Shown here one piece after another: positions 45,386-54,931 of a DNA stretch of 64,000 nucleotides. The position numbers were made by a program, and so were the translations under genes. The stretch comes from Denitrovibrio sp. Lineage in GTDB: Bacteria; Chrysiogenota; Deferribacteres; Deferribacterales; Geovibrionaceae. Under the pieces are notes generated by a model. That model saw only the letters and a program-made list of their open reading frames with translations. It had not been told where the DNA came from and did not search any database. The DNA is taken from NCBI GenBank assembly GCA_002869185.1, contig PKTN01000001.1:124001-188000 (forward strand), read 5' to 3'. Position 1 is the stretch's first letter; every line of letters starts with the position of its first letter.

Positions 45386-45428
45386 TGCCACTCTGAGCAA
45401 AGCGAAGAATCGCTTCGCTCAGGATGAC
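45386..45428. repeat. REP-like palindrome between nifH and nifD, copy 4
   Basis: CTGAGCAAAGCGAAG and CGCTTCGCTCAG form an imperfect stem across AAT. Its reverse complement begins GTCATCCTGAGCGAAGCG, the same word as the other copies. Confidence 0.75.
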
Positions 45429-45459
45429 TTATAATTAGCTCGTGCTGTTTAATTAAATA

Positions 45460-46387
<928 letters not shown>

Positions 46388-46443
46388 TTTTTAAGTCATT
46401 GGTAATAAAGGATTGTCATGTTTTATTGTACGATTGTGGGGTG

Positions 46444-46459
46444 TGTTTGTAATGTTACA
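46444..46459. promoter_or_regulatory. NifA upstream activator site a, nifH
   Basis: TGT-TTGTAATGTT-ACA fits TGT-N10-ACA, about 60 bases upstream of the nifH -24 element. Confidence 0.7.
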
Positions 46460-46461
46460 AT

Positions 46462-46477
46462 TGTCGTGTTACAGACA
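46462..46477. promoter_or_regulatory. NifA upstream activator site b, nifH
   Basis: TGT-CGTGTTACAG-ACA fits TGT-N10-ACA. It stands one and a half helical turns from site a. Confidence 0.7.
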
Positions 46478-46607
46478 TTTTTGGTTTAATAATTTTTTCC
46501 TAACGAGAGTGAGGTGAAATAGTTAATATGAAAATAGTAGTATATATTGATGTTTGAAATTATAAAATTTTGTGGTAATTTATTATAATAATATTAAGGG
46601 GGAAAAT

Positions 46608-47549
46608 ATGAAAAAAATTGTTTTAAGTATTATGTCTTTAATTCTAGTTGTTGCTATTACAGGATGTGGAACTACCTATACTGCATATAACAACGTAATG
46701 AAACTTAAGAAGAGAACAAGTGCGAGTATTAATCTGCAAACTACAGCACCTGACATAAAGTCACTTGCTCAGTATGCTATGTCTCCGCTGGCAAGAGACC
46801 TTCAGAAGTCACTGGACATGTATGTTACTGATCCAGACAGTATTCCTACGAAGATTATGGATCCTGCTACAAATCCTGAGGCTGCAAAACAGGTTGAAAA
46901 AGATATTAAAGAAGCAAGAAGAGGGATGGCGAAATCATTCAAAGGGACTAGCAGAGCTCAGGCAGCACAGATTATGAATTCTGTTGTGAAGAATATGAGA
47001 AAACCTTACTGGCTTATAACAGACTTACCAACTGGTGCATTCGAAGGTGTCGTAAGAAGCGTTGAGCATGTTTCTACTGGTACTATAAAGATGAAAGATG
47101 GAAAGAGTGTCTATTACAGATTTGACTATGAGACGAAAGGCATAGAGACTGTGAGAGCGGAGTTAATCGCTGCTCTTGATGAGTTCCTTACTAAAGATGG
47201 CAAATGGGTAAAGAAAGCTGATGTAAGGAAAAACAGTTATGCTTCAGCTAAAGAGACTATTCAAGACTCCATCGTACTTTATAAGAAAATGATAGCCGAT
47301 ATTGAAAAGTATCCTGAGAGAAAAGCTGATGTGGATCGTTATAAGCGTGATCTAAAGAAGAATGAGAATATGCTTGCTTACTATAATAAAATGGAAGCAA
47401 AGAAAGAGAGCCCTATAACAATGTATACATACATGTGGAATGCTGCTGGCAAGATTGACCTAAAAAACCATGCAAATATGCTTACGGTTGTCTTGAATAT
47501 AAAAGACGGAAATGTAACACTTGCATTTAATACGATAGAGTATGAATAA
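46608..47549 (+). CDS. Unknown lipoprotein paired with CHAT protease
   Basis: The ATG at 46608 has an AAGGGGG site. The 313-residue protein has a lipobox ending ITGC and a helical, lysine-rich remainder (for example EKDIKEARRGMAKSFKGT and KKMIADIEKYPERKADVDRYKRD) with a small beta region (GTIKMKDGKSVYYRF). I recognise no family. Its end overlaps the CHAT gene by eight bases, so the two are produced together in the envelope. It faces nifH across a 275-base control region. Confidence 0.65.
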   Translation: MKKIVLSIMSLILVVAITGCGTTYTAYNNVMKLKKRTSASINLQTTAPDIKSLAQYAMSPLARDLQKSLDMYVTDPDSIPTKIMDPATNPEAAKQVEKDIKEARRGMAKSFKGTSRAQAAQIMNSVVKNMRKPYWLITDLPTGAFEGVVRSVEHVSTGTIKMKDGKSVYYRFDYETKGIETVRAELIAALDEFLTKDGKWVKKADVRKNSYASAKETIQDSIVLYKKMIADIEKYPERKADVDRYKRDLKKNENMLAYYNKMEAKKESPITMYTYMWNAAGKIDLKNHANMLTVVLNIKDGNVTLAFNTIEYE

Positions 47550-50163
47550 AATTTTCTTTGCCCTGATTATAACTTTATCTTTCATATCTGTTTCTGTCGC
47601 TAAGACAGGGTATGAGTATGAGCTGGACATAAAAAAAAGGGCGGGAGTATATTCTGGAACAGCTTTAAGCCTAGATAGGGTTGTCATAGAGATTACAAAG
47701 ATGACACCCACGTCAGACACAGCTGCACAAGATGCTGACATTGAAGCTTTGTTTAAAATGGGTGAAGACCTATGGTTACAGTCAGGTGCTAAACAGAGCT
47801 TTATTTTATCTTCTACGTACGGCTATAAAAGGCTGTGTAATGCAGTAATTGGATTTTACAAATCAGCGGGACGGCTATATAAGGCTGTCCCGTTTTATAA
47901 GAGACTGTTAGATGATTCTGGAAAGAGATACATAGTAGACGTCGAAGTGGAAACCATTATTAGACTGAGTGAGGTTTACCTATCCCTTGGGCAGACAGAG
48001 TCAGCAAAAGAACTTCTAATCCATTTTCAGAAGCTAATAGATGAATACTTCATAGTAGATATCACTGATGTTGAAGGGAGCGATGCCTACTGCGTAGTAG
48101 TAAATAGTGAATTTAGGAAACAACATATCCGCTTGGCTCTCTTAGATGGAGATGGAACGGAGATGCTTAAAGGTGAGCAGGAGTTTTTTGACTTTTTGCT
48201 TAAATTTTATAAGTACTCATATTTTACACCATTTTTACAATTGACTGGATCTGCGACCTCTGAAAATTCATTCTTAGAGTTTGATGAAAGCTCAATTGCT
48301 GATAATTTTTATTATACTAATTATCAGATGTTATATACCTATGCACGTTTCTTCGCTGTTCATGGCGACAAAGAGAGAGCACTCCTCGCTCTTGATATGG
48401 CTGTTGAAGCTGTTAATAAAAACGCAGGTGGTGACGTCACTGCCACATCAATCCTTAAGGCTGATAGTACCGCACATAAAGAGATAGTAGGGCAAATAAC
48501 TGGATTCTCATCTTCCACTGATGTTTCTGTGCTGAAACGTGTGCCATATAGATATCATTATCTGGAGAAACTTTATAAGGCAGTTGTTTTAGCAGAGATT
48601 GGGTATATAGATGGGGCAGTCGAAAACGCTAAACTTGCTGATATCAAGTATGCTGAGATGAAAGCATATTATGCTACTTTGCCAAAAGAATATTCATATA
48701 TTGATAGAATTGACGATAATTTTCCTCAGCAGATTTTGGCTGAGGCACAGATAGAGAATAATCGCTTAAACTTTGTTGCGGCTGATAAGTCTTACCTTCG
48801 TTTGATAAGCTTTTATGAAAATGTTAGAGAGAGTATTCCTGTGGAATTTCGTAGAGAGTTCTTTCGAGGCTACTCTAAGGGTGCTTATCTTGGTCTGATA
48901 GAAAATAGAGCACAGATGTATAAAGTAAAATCCGACAAGGTCGCGTTTGTACAGTTCTTGAATGCTCTGGATATGATGAATGCCAGACAGTATAGAGAAC
49001 TTAGTGGTGAACAGACATTAGCTTCTGTCGACCTAAACGCTATTCAAAAGTCCCTCAGTAAAAATGAACTAATTTATGTAGTTATTGATACAGAGCAATC
49101 TATTATAGCAACAGGCATAACATCTTCTAATGTTGGACTTGATATCATAGCTAAGGATAGGAATCTTGAGACATCTTTGCACTCTTTTAAAGATGATCTC
49201 GTTAGCAAGAACATATACGACATAGTAAAGATCGGTAAACTAGCTGAGCCTATACTTGCGCCTATTTCTAAATATATAACAACTGGTCATATTCATGCTC
49301 TTATCGATGGCGGTATATCTGTATTGCCACTTGATATCTATTCTATAAATGGAAAAATGCTTTTTGAGAATTATGTCATAGATTACATGGTAACTCTTGA
49401 TGAGATAAAAAGCAGACCAACTTTTGCTGGGAAATCAAATTTTCTAGGTATTGCAGATCCTATATATGATGATAAAGCTGGTTTAAAAGCTGCGAATATT
49501 CAAGTGTCTATGAAAAGGTCAGCTGACATTTCTGGTTATTTTAATCCATTACCAGAGACAAGGGATGAGGTTCGAGAGATTGCTGCTGGAATGGCTATTG
49601 CAAAGCTACTAATGGGTAGTGAGGCTGCGGAGAGTATCCTTAAGTCTATGCCTCTTGAGCAGTATAATATTATACACTTTGCTACACATGGTATCCTCGG
49701 TGGAGAGATCCCTGGGGTTGATGAGCCTGCATTGGTTCTTACTGGTGAGAATGGCGAGGATTCACTTCTGACAGCATCAGAAATATCAGCACTTAAAATG
49801 AAGGCTGGGTTGGTTGTGCTGTCTGCTTGTAATACTGGTAGCGGTAAATATTTCAGGGGTGAAGGGATAACAGGTATCGCACGTGCTTTTAAAATTGCTG
49901 GTACAGGTACTGTTGTCGCATCATTGTGGCCTGTTGACTCACTCGCAACAAAAAATATGATGGAACTATTTTATAAACTTCTAGACGAAGGCTTAACTGT
50001 TTCTGATGCTCTGTATAAGGCGAAGCAACAGTTACAGAAGAGTTCTCTTAAGAGCGATCAAGCTGGAGATAGAGCTATTAAAAGTAAAAATACAAGTCAG
50101 AAAAATTATACTGGATATGCAAACCCATACTATTGGTCAGCATTCGTAAGTATCTCTTCGTAA
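47542..50163 (+). CDS. Exported CHAT-domain protein with helical repeat region
   Basis: An 873-residue protein with a signal peptide, a long helical repeat region (about residues 90-470, TPR-like) and a C-terminal CHAT caspase-like domain. The dyad is His in YNIIHFATHGILG and Cys in VVLSACNTGSGKY, with the usual GEGITGIARAFKIAGTGTVVASLWPV block. CHAT proteins are cysteine proteases, often activated by a sensor; this one is exported, unlike those of intracellular defence systems. It ends convergent to a macrodomain gene, ten bases apart. Its partner lipoprotein may be its anchor, inhibitor or substrate; that is speculation. Confidence 0.82.
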   Translation: MNKIFFALIITLSFISVSVAKTGYEYELDIKKRAGVYSGTALSLDRVVIEITKMTPTSDTAAQDADIEALFKMGEDLWLQSGAKQSFILSSTYGYKRLCNAVIGFYKSAGRLYKAVPFYKRLLDDSGKRYIVDVEVETIIRLSEVYLSLGQTESAKELLIHFQKLIDEYFIVDITDVEGSDAYCVVVNSEFRKQHIRLALLDGDGTEMLKGEQEFFDFLLKFYKYSYFTPFLQLTGSATSENSFLEFDESSIADNFYYTNYQMLYTYARFFAVHGDKERALLALDMAVEAVNKNAGGDVTATSILKADSTAHKEIVGQITGFSSSTDVSVLKRVPYRYHYLEKLYKAVVLAEIGYIDGAVENAKLADIKYAEMKAYYATLPKEYSYIDRIDDNFPQQILAEAQIENNRLNFVAADKSYLRLISFYENVRESIPVEFRREFFRGYSKGAYLGLIENRAQMYKVKSDKVAFVQFLNALDMMNARQYRELSGEQTLASVDLNAIQKSLSKNELIYVVIDTEQSIIATGITSSNVGLDIIAKDRNLETSLHSFKDDLVSKNIYDIVKIGKLAEPILAPISKYITTGHIHALIDGGISVLPLDIYSINGKMLFENYVIDYMVTLDEIKSRPTFAGKSNFLGIADPIYDDKAGLKAANIQVSMKRSADISGYFNPLPETRDEVREIAAGMAIAKLLMGSEAAESILKSMPLEQYNIIHFATHGILGGEIPGVDEPALVLTGENGEDSLLTASEISALKMKAGLVVLSACNTGSGKYFRGEGITGIARAFKIAGTGTVVASLWPVDSLATKNMMELFYKLLDEGLTVSDALYKAKQQLQKSSLKSDQAGDRAIKSKNTSQKNYTGYANPYYWSAFVSISS

Positions 50164-50172
50164 TATTAAGTT

Positions 50173-50619
50173 TTATAAAACCTTTGGAATTTCTCCCTTG
50201 TTAAGGATGATAAATCTGTCATCAAGTATAGGCGCGAGGGTCGATATCACATCTGATGGTTTGAGACCACCACCGCCACATCCGGGTAGGGGCATATACA
50301 CCTTTTCCCAGTTATAAAGCTCAACAAGCCTAACTAGCTCTTTTGCTGAACGCTCCACAAGCTTTAAGTCAGCATGTGATGTCCAAGTCTCTTCAACAGG
50401 GAAGCTTACAATCATGTTATCAATATGATGAACGTGGTTGCCTCCGTCCCTTATGAGTATCCCTAGCTTTTCAGCAAGCCAATCCAGAGTTTTCCCTAGT
50501 TCTTTCGCATTCCCTCTGCCGAGATTTGCTTTACCATCTTTTTTGATAGTTCCATTCGTTGTGATGACAACAGGGTTTGTTCCAACGTAATCAAGTAGAT
50601 TCGCAGTTTGAAATTTCAT
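50173..50619 (-). CDS. Macrodomain protein (ADP-ribose binding/hydrolysing)
   Basis: A 148-residue macrodomain with NPVVITTNGTIKKDGKANLGRG and GCGGGGLKPSDVI, the two loops that hold ADP-ribose, similar to ALC1/DarG-type members. Either of two adjacent ATGs (50622, 50619) could start it; a GAGG site lies just upstream. It overlaps the 3' end of draG, so both are on one transcript. It may remove or clear ADP-ribose products of the DraT/DraG cycle, or reverse some other ADP-ribosylation. Confidence 0.8.
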   Translation of the reverse strand: MKFQTANLLDYVGTNPVVITTNGTIKKDGKANLGRGNAKELGKTLDWLAEKLGILIRDGGNHVHHIDNMIVSFPVEETWTSHADLKLVERSAKELVRLVELYNWEKVYMPLPGCGGGGLKPSDVISTLAPILDDRFIILNKGEIPKVL

Positions 50620-51502
50620 CATTATACCTCACTGGAAGTTCTAGTAGTTTCTTTGTTTGTTTTTCTATATCTCTAAGAACCTTTTGGTCTATCTTCTTTG
50701 TCCATTTAGTTGGAATGCTATCGTAGCCGTATAAAGCACCAGCCAGCATGCCAGCGATAGCTCCATTTGTGTCAGCGTCACCACCCTGATTAACGACACG
50801 TACAAGTGTCTCCTCGAAAGATGTACTGTCAGAGAAGTGATGCATTACAGTCTTAAAAGTATCTACTATATAGCCAGATGCTTCTCCCCTATATCTAGAA
50901 TATGAAAATTTTGGATTGATCTTAATTAGCCTATTGGCAAGCTTGAGAGCCTTTAATTTATCACCTGTTTCTAGCATGATTTTTGTCATTTCACCAAAAC
51001 AGAGTGTGATAAGATCTGATTTTTTATTATTATGAGTTAGATGAGATTGTAATCTAGTCATCTGTTCGAAATAGCCCCATTTTTTTAGGCAGTATATAAC
51101 AAGTGGAAGATTACGCATTGCAGCTCCGTTGCCTGCGGCCATATCTGACTCAGGCTGCTCTGTGACACCTTTTAGCATATAATCTCTGACACCCTTACGA
51201 ACAGTACTTCCGATGTCGACAGGTTTGGAGCGCATCCATGTTACATAATGGTCACCTACTGAGTGTAAATTAAAGCCACCAGACTGAATTATACTCTCAC
51301 CAAGTGCTAAGCTCATCTCTGTGTCGTCAGTTACTCTTCCCGGTTTTAATTTAAGCCAGCCTCCACCTATTATTTTATCATGCACACCATAATCTGAGGC
51401 GACCTCTCTCGGAGTCATGAATTCAGTTGTTGCACCAAGGGCGTCGCCTATGGCAAAACCAACATAACTAGCTAAAATTTTATCCTCTATATCATTTTTC
51501 AT
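50591..51502 (-). CDS. draG: Dinitrogenase reductase-activating glycohydrolase DraG
   Basis: The ATG at 51502 is preferred over the TTG at 51508. The 303-residue ADP-ribosylglycohydrolase has GFAIGDALGATTEF, the metal-site GRVTDDTEMS and the second metal motif NQGGDADTNGAIAG. DraG removes ADP-ribose from NifH Arg101 and so reactivates nitrogenase when ammonium or darkness/energy stress ends. It is divergent from draT with a 35-base spacer. Other ADP-ribosyl hydrolases share these motifs; its position between nifHDK and draT supports the name. Confidence 0.88.
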   Translation of the reverse strand: MKNDIEDKILASYVGFAIGDALGATTEFMTPREVASDYGVHDKIIGGGWLKLKPGRVTDDTEMSLALGESIIQSGGFNLHSVGDHYVTWMRSKPVDIGSTVRKGVRDYMLKGVTEQPESDMAAGNGAAMRNLPLVIYCLKKWGYFEQMTRLQSHLTHNNKKSDLITLCFGEMTKIMLETGDKLKALKLANRLIKINPKFSYSRYRGEASGYIVDTFKTVMHHFSDSTSFEETLVRVVNQGGDADTNGAIAGMLAGALYGYDSIPTKWTKKIDQKVLRDIEKQTKKLLELPVRYNDEISNCEST

Positions 51503-51537
51503 TTGCAAACTCTGTAAACTTCTTTCATTATGCTCAG

Positions 51538-52356
51538 ATGAGTATTCAAAAAAGCACTATTAGTAAACTTAAAGATATCAAACGGTTTTATCACTATACA
51601 AACCTTATTAATATCCCTACGGGAATGTTTGTTAGTAATGAGTACAACAGAAATGTGCTCCCTATAACCATTAGCGGTGTCTGGGAATATTATTCTGATA
51701 TCTTTAAGGCTATTAAGCGGGCTCAGGATCTCAACGCAGCGGCGAATATTTTTAAGGGCGCCATGGAGTCTCTCTTCTCTCTCTCCGAGAAGCACAACGG
51801 GAAAAAGATGGGTAGCTATACCCGGCTTTTGAAAGGATGGCTCTTTGATTCTAATAGCACCGAAGGCGCTGTTATGAAAGGTTGGGTTGAAAGCCGATTC
51901 GGTATTACTCCTTATTATCATAAAGATATAATTCCTGATGTAAATTCTGAAGAGTACTATGAGTACATGGTTGAAAAGATGGATATGAAACATAATAAAA
52001 ATCTTATCTTTCATCAATTAGACCTCCTTTATACCTATACTCAAGTAGTGATGGAAACTTTTTATAGTGACTAACTCCCTAAACTGACCTTATACCGTGG
52101 TGTGAATGACCTGTCTGAACACTTGGTTGTGAAAGAGCTGGAAAATAAAAGGGTCTGTATCGAACAGAACTCATTAGTTTCTTTTACTTCAGATAGGGAT
52201 ATAGCCTCGCAATTTGGAGACTACATCCTTACCTCTCAAATCCCCTACACAAAAATCGTTTTCTTCTCAGAGGTTCTGCCGAACATTCGATTCAATGGTG
52301 AGAAAGAATACCTTGTTCTCGGTGGCAGATACGACAGTGAAGTAAAATATTACTAA
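51538..52356 (+). pseudogene. draT: NAD-dinitrogenase-reductase ADP-ribosyltransferase DraT, interrupted by in-frame TAA
   Basis: The 272-residue DraT frame is complete except for one TAA at 52072-52074 (codon 179). Before it: HYTNLINIPTGMFVSNEYN, LLKGWLFDSNSTEGAVMKGW and ESRFGITPYYHKD. After it, in the same frame: KLTLYRGVNDLSEH, NSLVSFTSDRDIASQFGDYIL and EKEYLVLGGRYDSEV. Both halves match DraT order, with no frameshift. If the stop is real the enzyme loses its C-terminal half and NifH could not be switched off, while DraG stays intact. No clear ribosome site precedes the ATG. Confidence 0.85.
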
Positions 52357-52432
52357 TTATATATAAAAAATCTGTTATGAATTTTTTATTAAACGCTCGC
52401 CTGTATAAATATCAGTCTCGTCTTTTATACTT

Positions 52433-52699
52433 TTAAACCTTCTCAACCTTGCGCCAAGTCTCAGTATCTTCGTCAAACTCTTCTATCAGGTCTAGTTCAC
52501 CAACTCTGAAGCCGATGCGTCTGTTTGACTCAAGAAAATGAACGACATAAACAGGCTCGAATAGGAAATCTTGAATATCACAAATATATCCTTCAAGTCC
52601 TACATAAGCTATTTCGTCGCCTCGGCTACATCCGCCACAAGTTCCGTCATCTCTTATTATCTTATTAACTCTAACGAGAGAGTTTATGGTTAATTTCAT
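52433..52699 (-). CDS. nifZ: NifZ-domain protein
   Basis: An 88-residue protein with the NifZ pattern: VRVNKIIRDDGTCGGCSRGDEI, GYICDIQDFLFEPVYVVHFLESNRRIGFR and GELDLIEEF. NifZ helps mature the second P-cluster of the MoFe protein in organisms where it has been studied. Its start follows the ferredoxin stop by one base, with a GGAGG site in the end of that gene. Two extra cysteines (CGGC) are not typical of all NifZ proteins. Confidence 0.85.
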   Translation of the reverse strand: MKLTINSLVRVNKIIRDDGTCGGCSRGDEIAYVGLEGYICDIQDFLFEPVYVVHFLESNRRIGFRVGELDLIEEFDEDTETWRKVEKV

Positions 52700-52700
52700 A

Positions 52701-52964
52701 CTACGCCTCCATAGTTTCGTGTGTTAAACATCCTTTAGGACAAGCTTTAGAGCAGGCACGGCAACCGATACAGTTTCCGTCGTTAGTCACCTGCATAATC
52801 ATTCTTGCATCATCATCAGTCTCAATCTCGTATGGTCCGAGACATCCATATGCGCATGATTTAAAACAACGAGCACAACCGATACATACTTCTTTATCTA
52901 TGCTCGATACAAACTGAGGTGTCCAAGATGATCCGTTCTTTTTTGTTCCTGTGATTAGTGCCAT
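52701..52964 (-). CDS. fdxB: Nif-type 2[4Fe-4S] ferredoxin (FdxB-like)
   Basis: An 87-residue ferredoxin with CIGCARCFKSCAYGCLGP and CIGCRACSKACPKGC. The longer first motif and the GSSWTPQFV N-terminus are typical of the ferredoxin III/FdxB type found in nif clusters. It probably donates electrons to NifH or to cofactor synthesis. A sigma-54 promoter lies upstream and an AGGAG site before the ATG. Confidence 0.85.
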   Translation of the reverse strand: MALITGTKKNGSSWTPQFVSSIDKEVCIGCARCFKSCAYGCLGPYEIETDDDARMIMQVTNDGNCIGCRACSKACPKGCLTHETMEA

Positions 52965-53000
52965 GAAATAACTCCTTAGATTTTGTTGATGAAATTAGTA

Positions 53001-53017
53001 AGCAAGGGGGATGCCTG
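53001..53017 (-). promoter_or_regulatory. Sigma-54 promoter of fdxB-nifZ
   Basis: On the minus strand the site reads AGGCAT-CCCCC-TTGC with GG and GC twelve bases apart. Predicted start near 52990 gives a 26-base leader. Confidence 0.7.
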
Positions 53018-53090
53018 TTTTATGATTCTAATATTATTAATGGTTTATATGGTTGTGGTGTCTGTTTATGTAACCTTACATACATGACAA

Positions 53091-53106
53091 TGTTTGAAAT
53101 GTAACA
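53091..53106. promoter_or_regulatory. NifA upstream activator site, nifA/fdxB
   Basis: TGT-TTGAAATGTA-ACA fits TGT-N10-ACA. It lies about 76 bases from the fdxB -24 and 133 from the nifA -24 element, suitable for both. This suggests NifA autoregulation. Confidence 0.65.
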
Positions 53107-53236
53107 AAGTACATATGATTAAATTATGATCTATATTGGTTAAAACGTGATCAGTAAGAAATGGCATTTGCTTCACATAAAGTAACCAGATGTAATAAGC
53201 CTTTGTTAATATTAAGATTAATTGTGATGTGATATT

Positions 53237-53253
53237 GTGGCATCATCATTGCT
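53237..53253 (+). promoter_or_regulatory. Sigma-54 promoter of nifA
   Basis: GTGGCATCATCATTGCT has GG and GC with a ten-base spacer. The predicted start (about 53264) is two bases before the nifA ATG. Confidence 0.65.
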
Positions 53254-53265
53254 TGGTGTTGGCTT

Positions 53266-54855
53266 ATGAATGAAAACTATTACAAAACAGCATTAAATAC
53301 TATTTACGAAATAAGTGTGATATTAAACAGCTCTAATATTATACAGCACTCACTCTATAGGTCTCTTATGCAGATGGCTGATACTCTTTCTATGGAGCGT
53401 GGCTTTATACTCTTGCAAGACAAGAATACAAGTGAGCTAGTAGTTGAGGCTTCAATTGGCATTGAGTACATTTCTAACGAGAATAAGCGATATAAAGCGG
53501 ACGAAGGTGTAGTAGGTAAGGTTTTTAAACTTGGTTTGCCAATCCTTATCCCAGATATTAAACAAGAACCACTCTTTTTAAATAGATTATCAAGAGATGA
53601 AACTGAAGAGATAAGCTTTATAGCTGTCCCTATAAACCATCAGGGTCAAACCTATGGTGTACTAGCTGTGGACAAGGTCCTCTCTAAGATGTTCAGTATA
53701 ACAACTGACGTGGACATCTTAAAGATGATCGCCACACTAATGGCTTCATTCCTGCATAAGGTTCACTATTTTGAGCAAGAGATAGAAGCGATGAAGGAAG
53801 AGAAGTCTCAGATAGAAGTAGAAAAGTTAAAATTGATAGGTGAAGTAACTAATAAGTATAAGTTTGAAGGGCTTGTTGGCTCAGGTAGACTTATGCGTAA
53901 AGTTATGGAAAAGATAAATATGGTTACAGGCTCTGATTCTGCGGTATTGATACGTGGAGAGAGTGGAACTGGTAAAGAAGTAGTAGCTAAAACAATACAT
54001 TATAATAGCCACCGTAGTAAAAAACCTTTCATCGCTGTAAACTGTGCAGCGATCCCTGGGGAGCTTATTGAGAGTGAGCTTTTTGGTTATTCAAAAGGAG
54101 CATTTACTGGTGCTACTGGAGAGAAGAAGGGTAAATTTGAGCAGGCTGATGGTGGTACTATATTTCTAGACGAAATTGGTGACATGCCTATGGAAGCTCA
54201 GAGTAAGCTACTGCGTGTTTTACAAGATAAGGTCGTTGAGAAACTTGGTGGGACAAAGCCTGTTAAGGTTGATGTTCGTATCTTGGCAGCTACTAACAAA
54301 AACTTAGAAAATGCTGTTCAGTCTGGCGAGTTCAGACTCGATCTATATTACCGACTTAATGTTTTTGCGATATATCTTCCTGCTTTGCGTAAGCGGAAAG
54401 AAGATATACCTGAGATAGCTATACATATCCTTAGAAAACTGAGTGAAAGATATGGTAAGTCATTCGGAATAGGAAAAGATGCACTTACTGCACTTATGGG
54501 ATGTAATTATCCAGGTAATATACGTGAGCTTGAAAACTGCCTTGAGAGAGCCGCATTTGAAGCTGGAGACGGAGAGATTAAGCCTAGCGATATCTCTTGT
54601 ATGCGAGGCGAGATGTGCCTTTCACATATGATGGAAGAACAACTGTCGGGTACAATTACCCCTGTCCCAGTATTGGAAGAGGATGAGGCGGATATAGAGC
54701 TTATTAGCGCTGACATGGGTGAGAAGGAACGCCTAGTTCTCGCACTGGAGAAATCTGGTTGGGTTCAGGCAAAGGCGGCTAGAATGCTTGGCATGACAGT
54801 CCGTCAGGTAAATTATCGTATAAAGAAACTGAATATATCCGTTAAGAAAATATAG
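53266..54855 (+). CDS. nifA: NifA, sigma-54-dependent activator of nif genes
   Basis: A 529-residue activator: GAF domain (about 20-170), AAA+ domain with GESGTGKE Walker A, the sigma-54-contact loop GAFTGA and DEIGDMP Walker B, and a Fis-type helix-turn-helix (QAKAARMLGMTVRQVNYRIKKL). Cysteines at the end of the AAA+ domain and in the linker follow C-x11-C-x19-C-x5-C; oxygen-sensitive NifA proteins have C-x11-C-x19-C-x4-C. So activity is likely inactivated directly by oxygen, with no NifL needed. The ATG has no ribosome site and sits almost at the predicted transcription start. Confidence 0.93.
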   Translation: MNENYYKTALNTIYEISVILNSSNIIQHSLYRSLMQMADTLSMERGFILLQDKNTSELVVEASIGIEYISNENKRYKADEGVVGKVFKLGLPILIPDIKQEPLFLNRLSRDETEEISFIAVPINHQGQTYGVLAVDKVLSKMFSITTDVDILKMIATLMASFLHKVHYFEQEIEAMKEEKSQIEVEKLKLIGEVTNKYKFEGLVGSGRLMRKVMEKINMVTGSDSAVLIRGESGTGKEVVAKTIHYNSHRSKKPFIAVNCAAIPGELIESELFGYSKGAFTGATGEKKGKFEQADGGTIFLDEIGDMPMEAQSKLLRVLQDKVVEKLGGTKPVKVDVRILAATNKNLENAVQSGEFRLDLYYRLNVFAIYLPALRKRKEDIPEIAIHILRKLSERYGKSFGIGKDALTALMGCNYPGNIRELENCLERAAFEAGDGEIKPSDISCMRGEMCLSHMMEEQLSGTITPVPVLEEDEADIELISADMGEKERLVLALEKSGWVQAKAARMLGMTVRQVNYRIKKLNISVKKI

Positions 54856-54931
54856 TCTGAATAGAGGCTGAACTTCTTATCCGCCTTATCATATGTATGC
54901 TAAATATTTAATAAAAGATTTGGTAGAAGGT

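Larger units (their letters stand above)
52965..53265. promoter_or_regulatory. Divergent control region between the fdxB-nifZ unit and nifA
   Basis: This 301-base spacer contains no gene. It holds the two sigma-54 promoters and the NifA site annotated separately, plus AT-rich sequence. Confidence 0.7.

Noticed and set aside
45355-45459. nifI1/nifI2 (PII-like) genes between nifH and nifD
   Set aside because: The gap is only 105 bases and holds a hairpin repeat.
53162-53172. TGGCATTTGC as a second nifA sigma-54 promoter
   Set aside because: The GG and GC are separated by six bases instead of the required ten.
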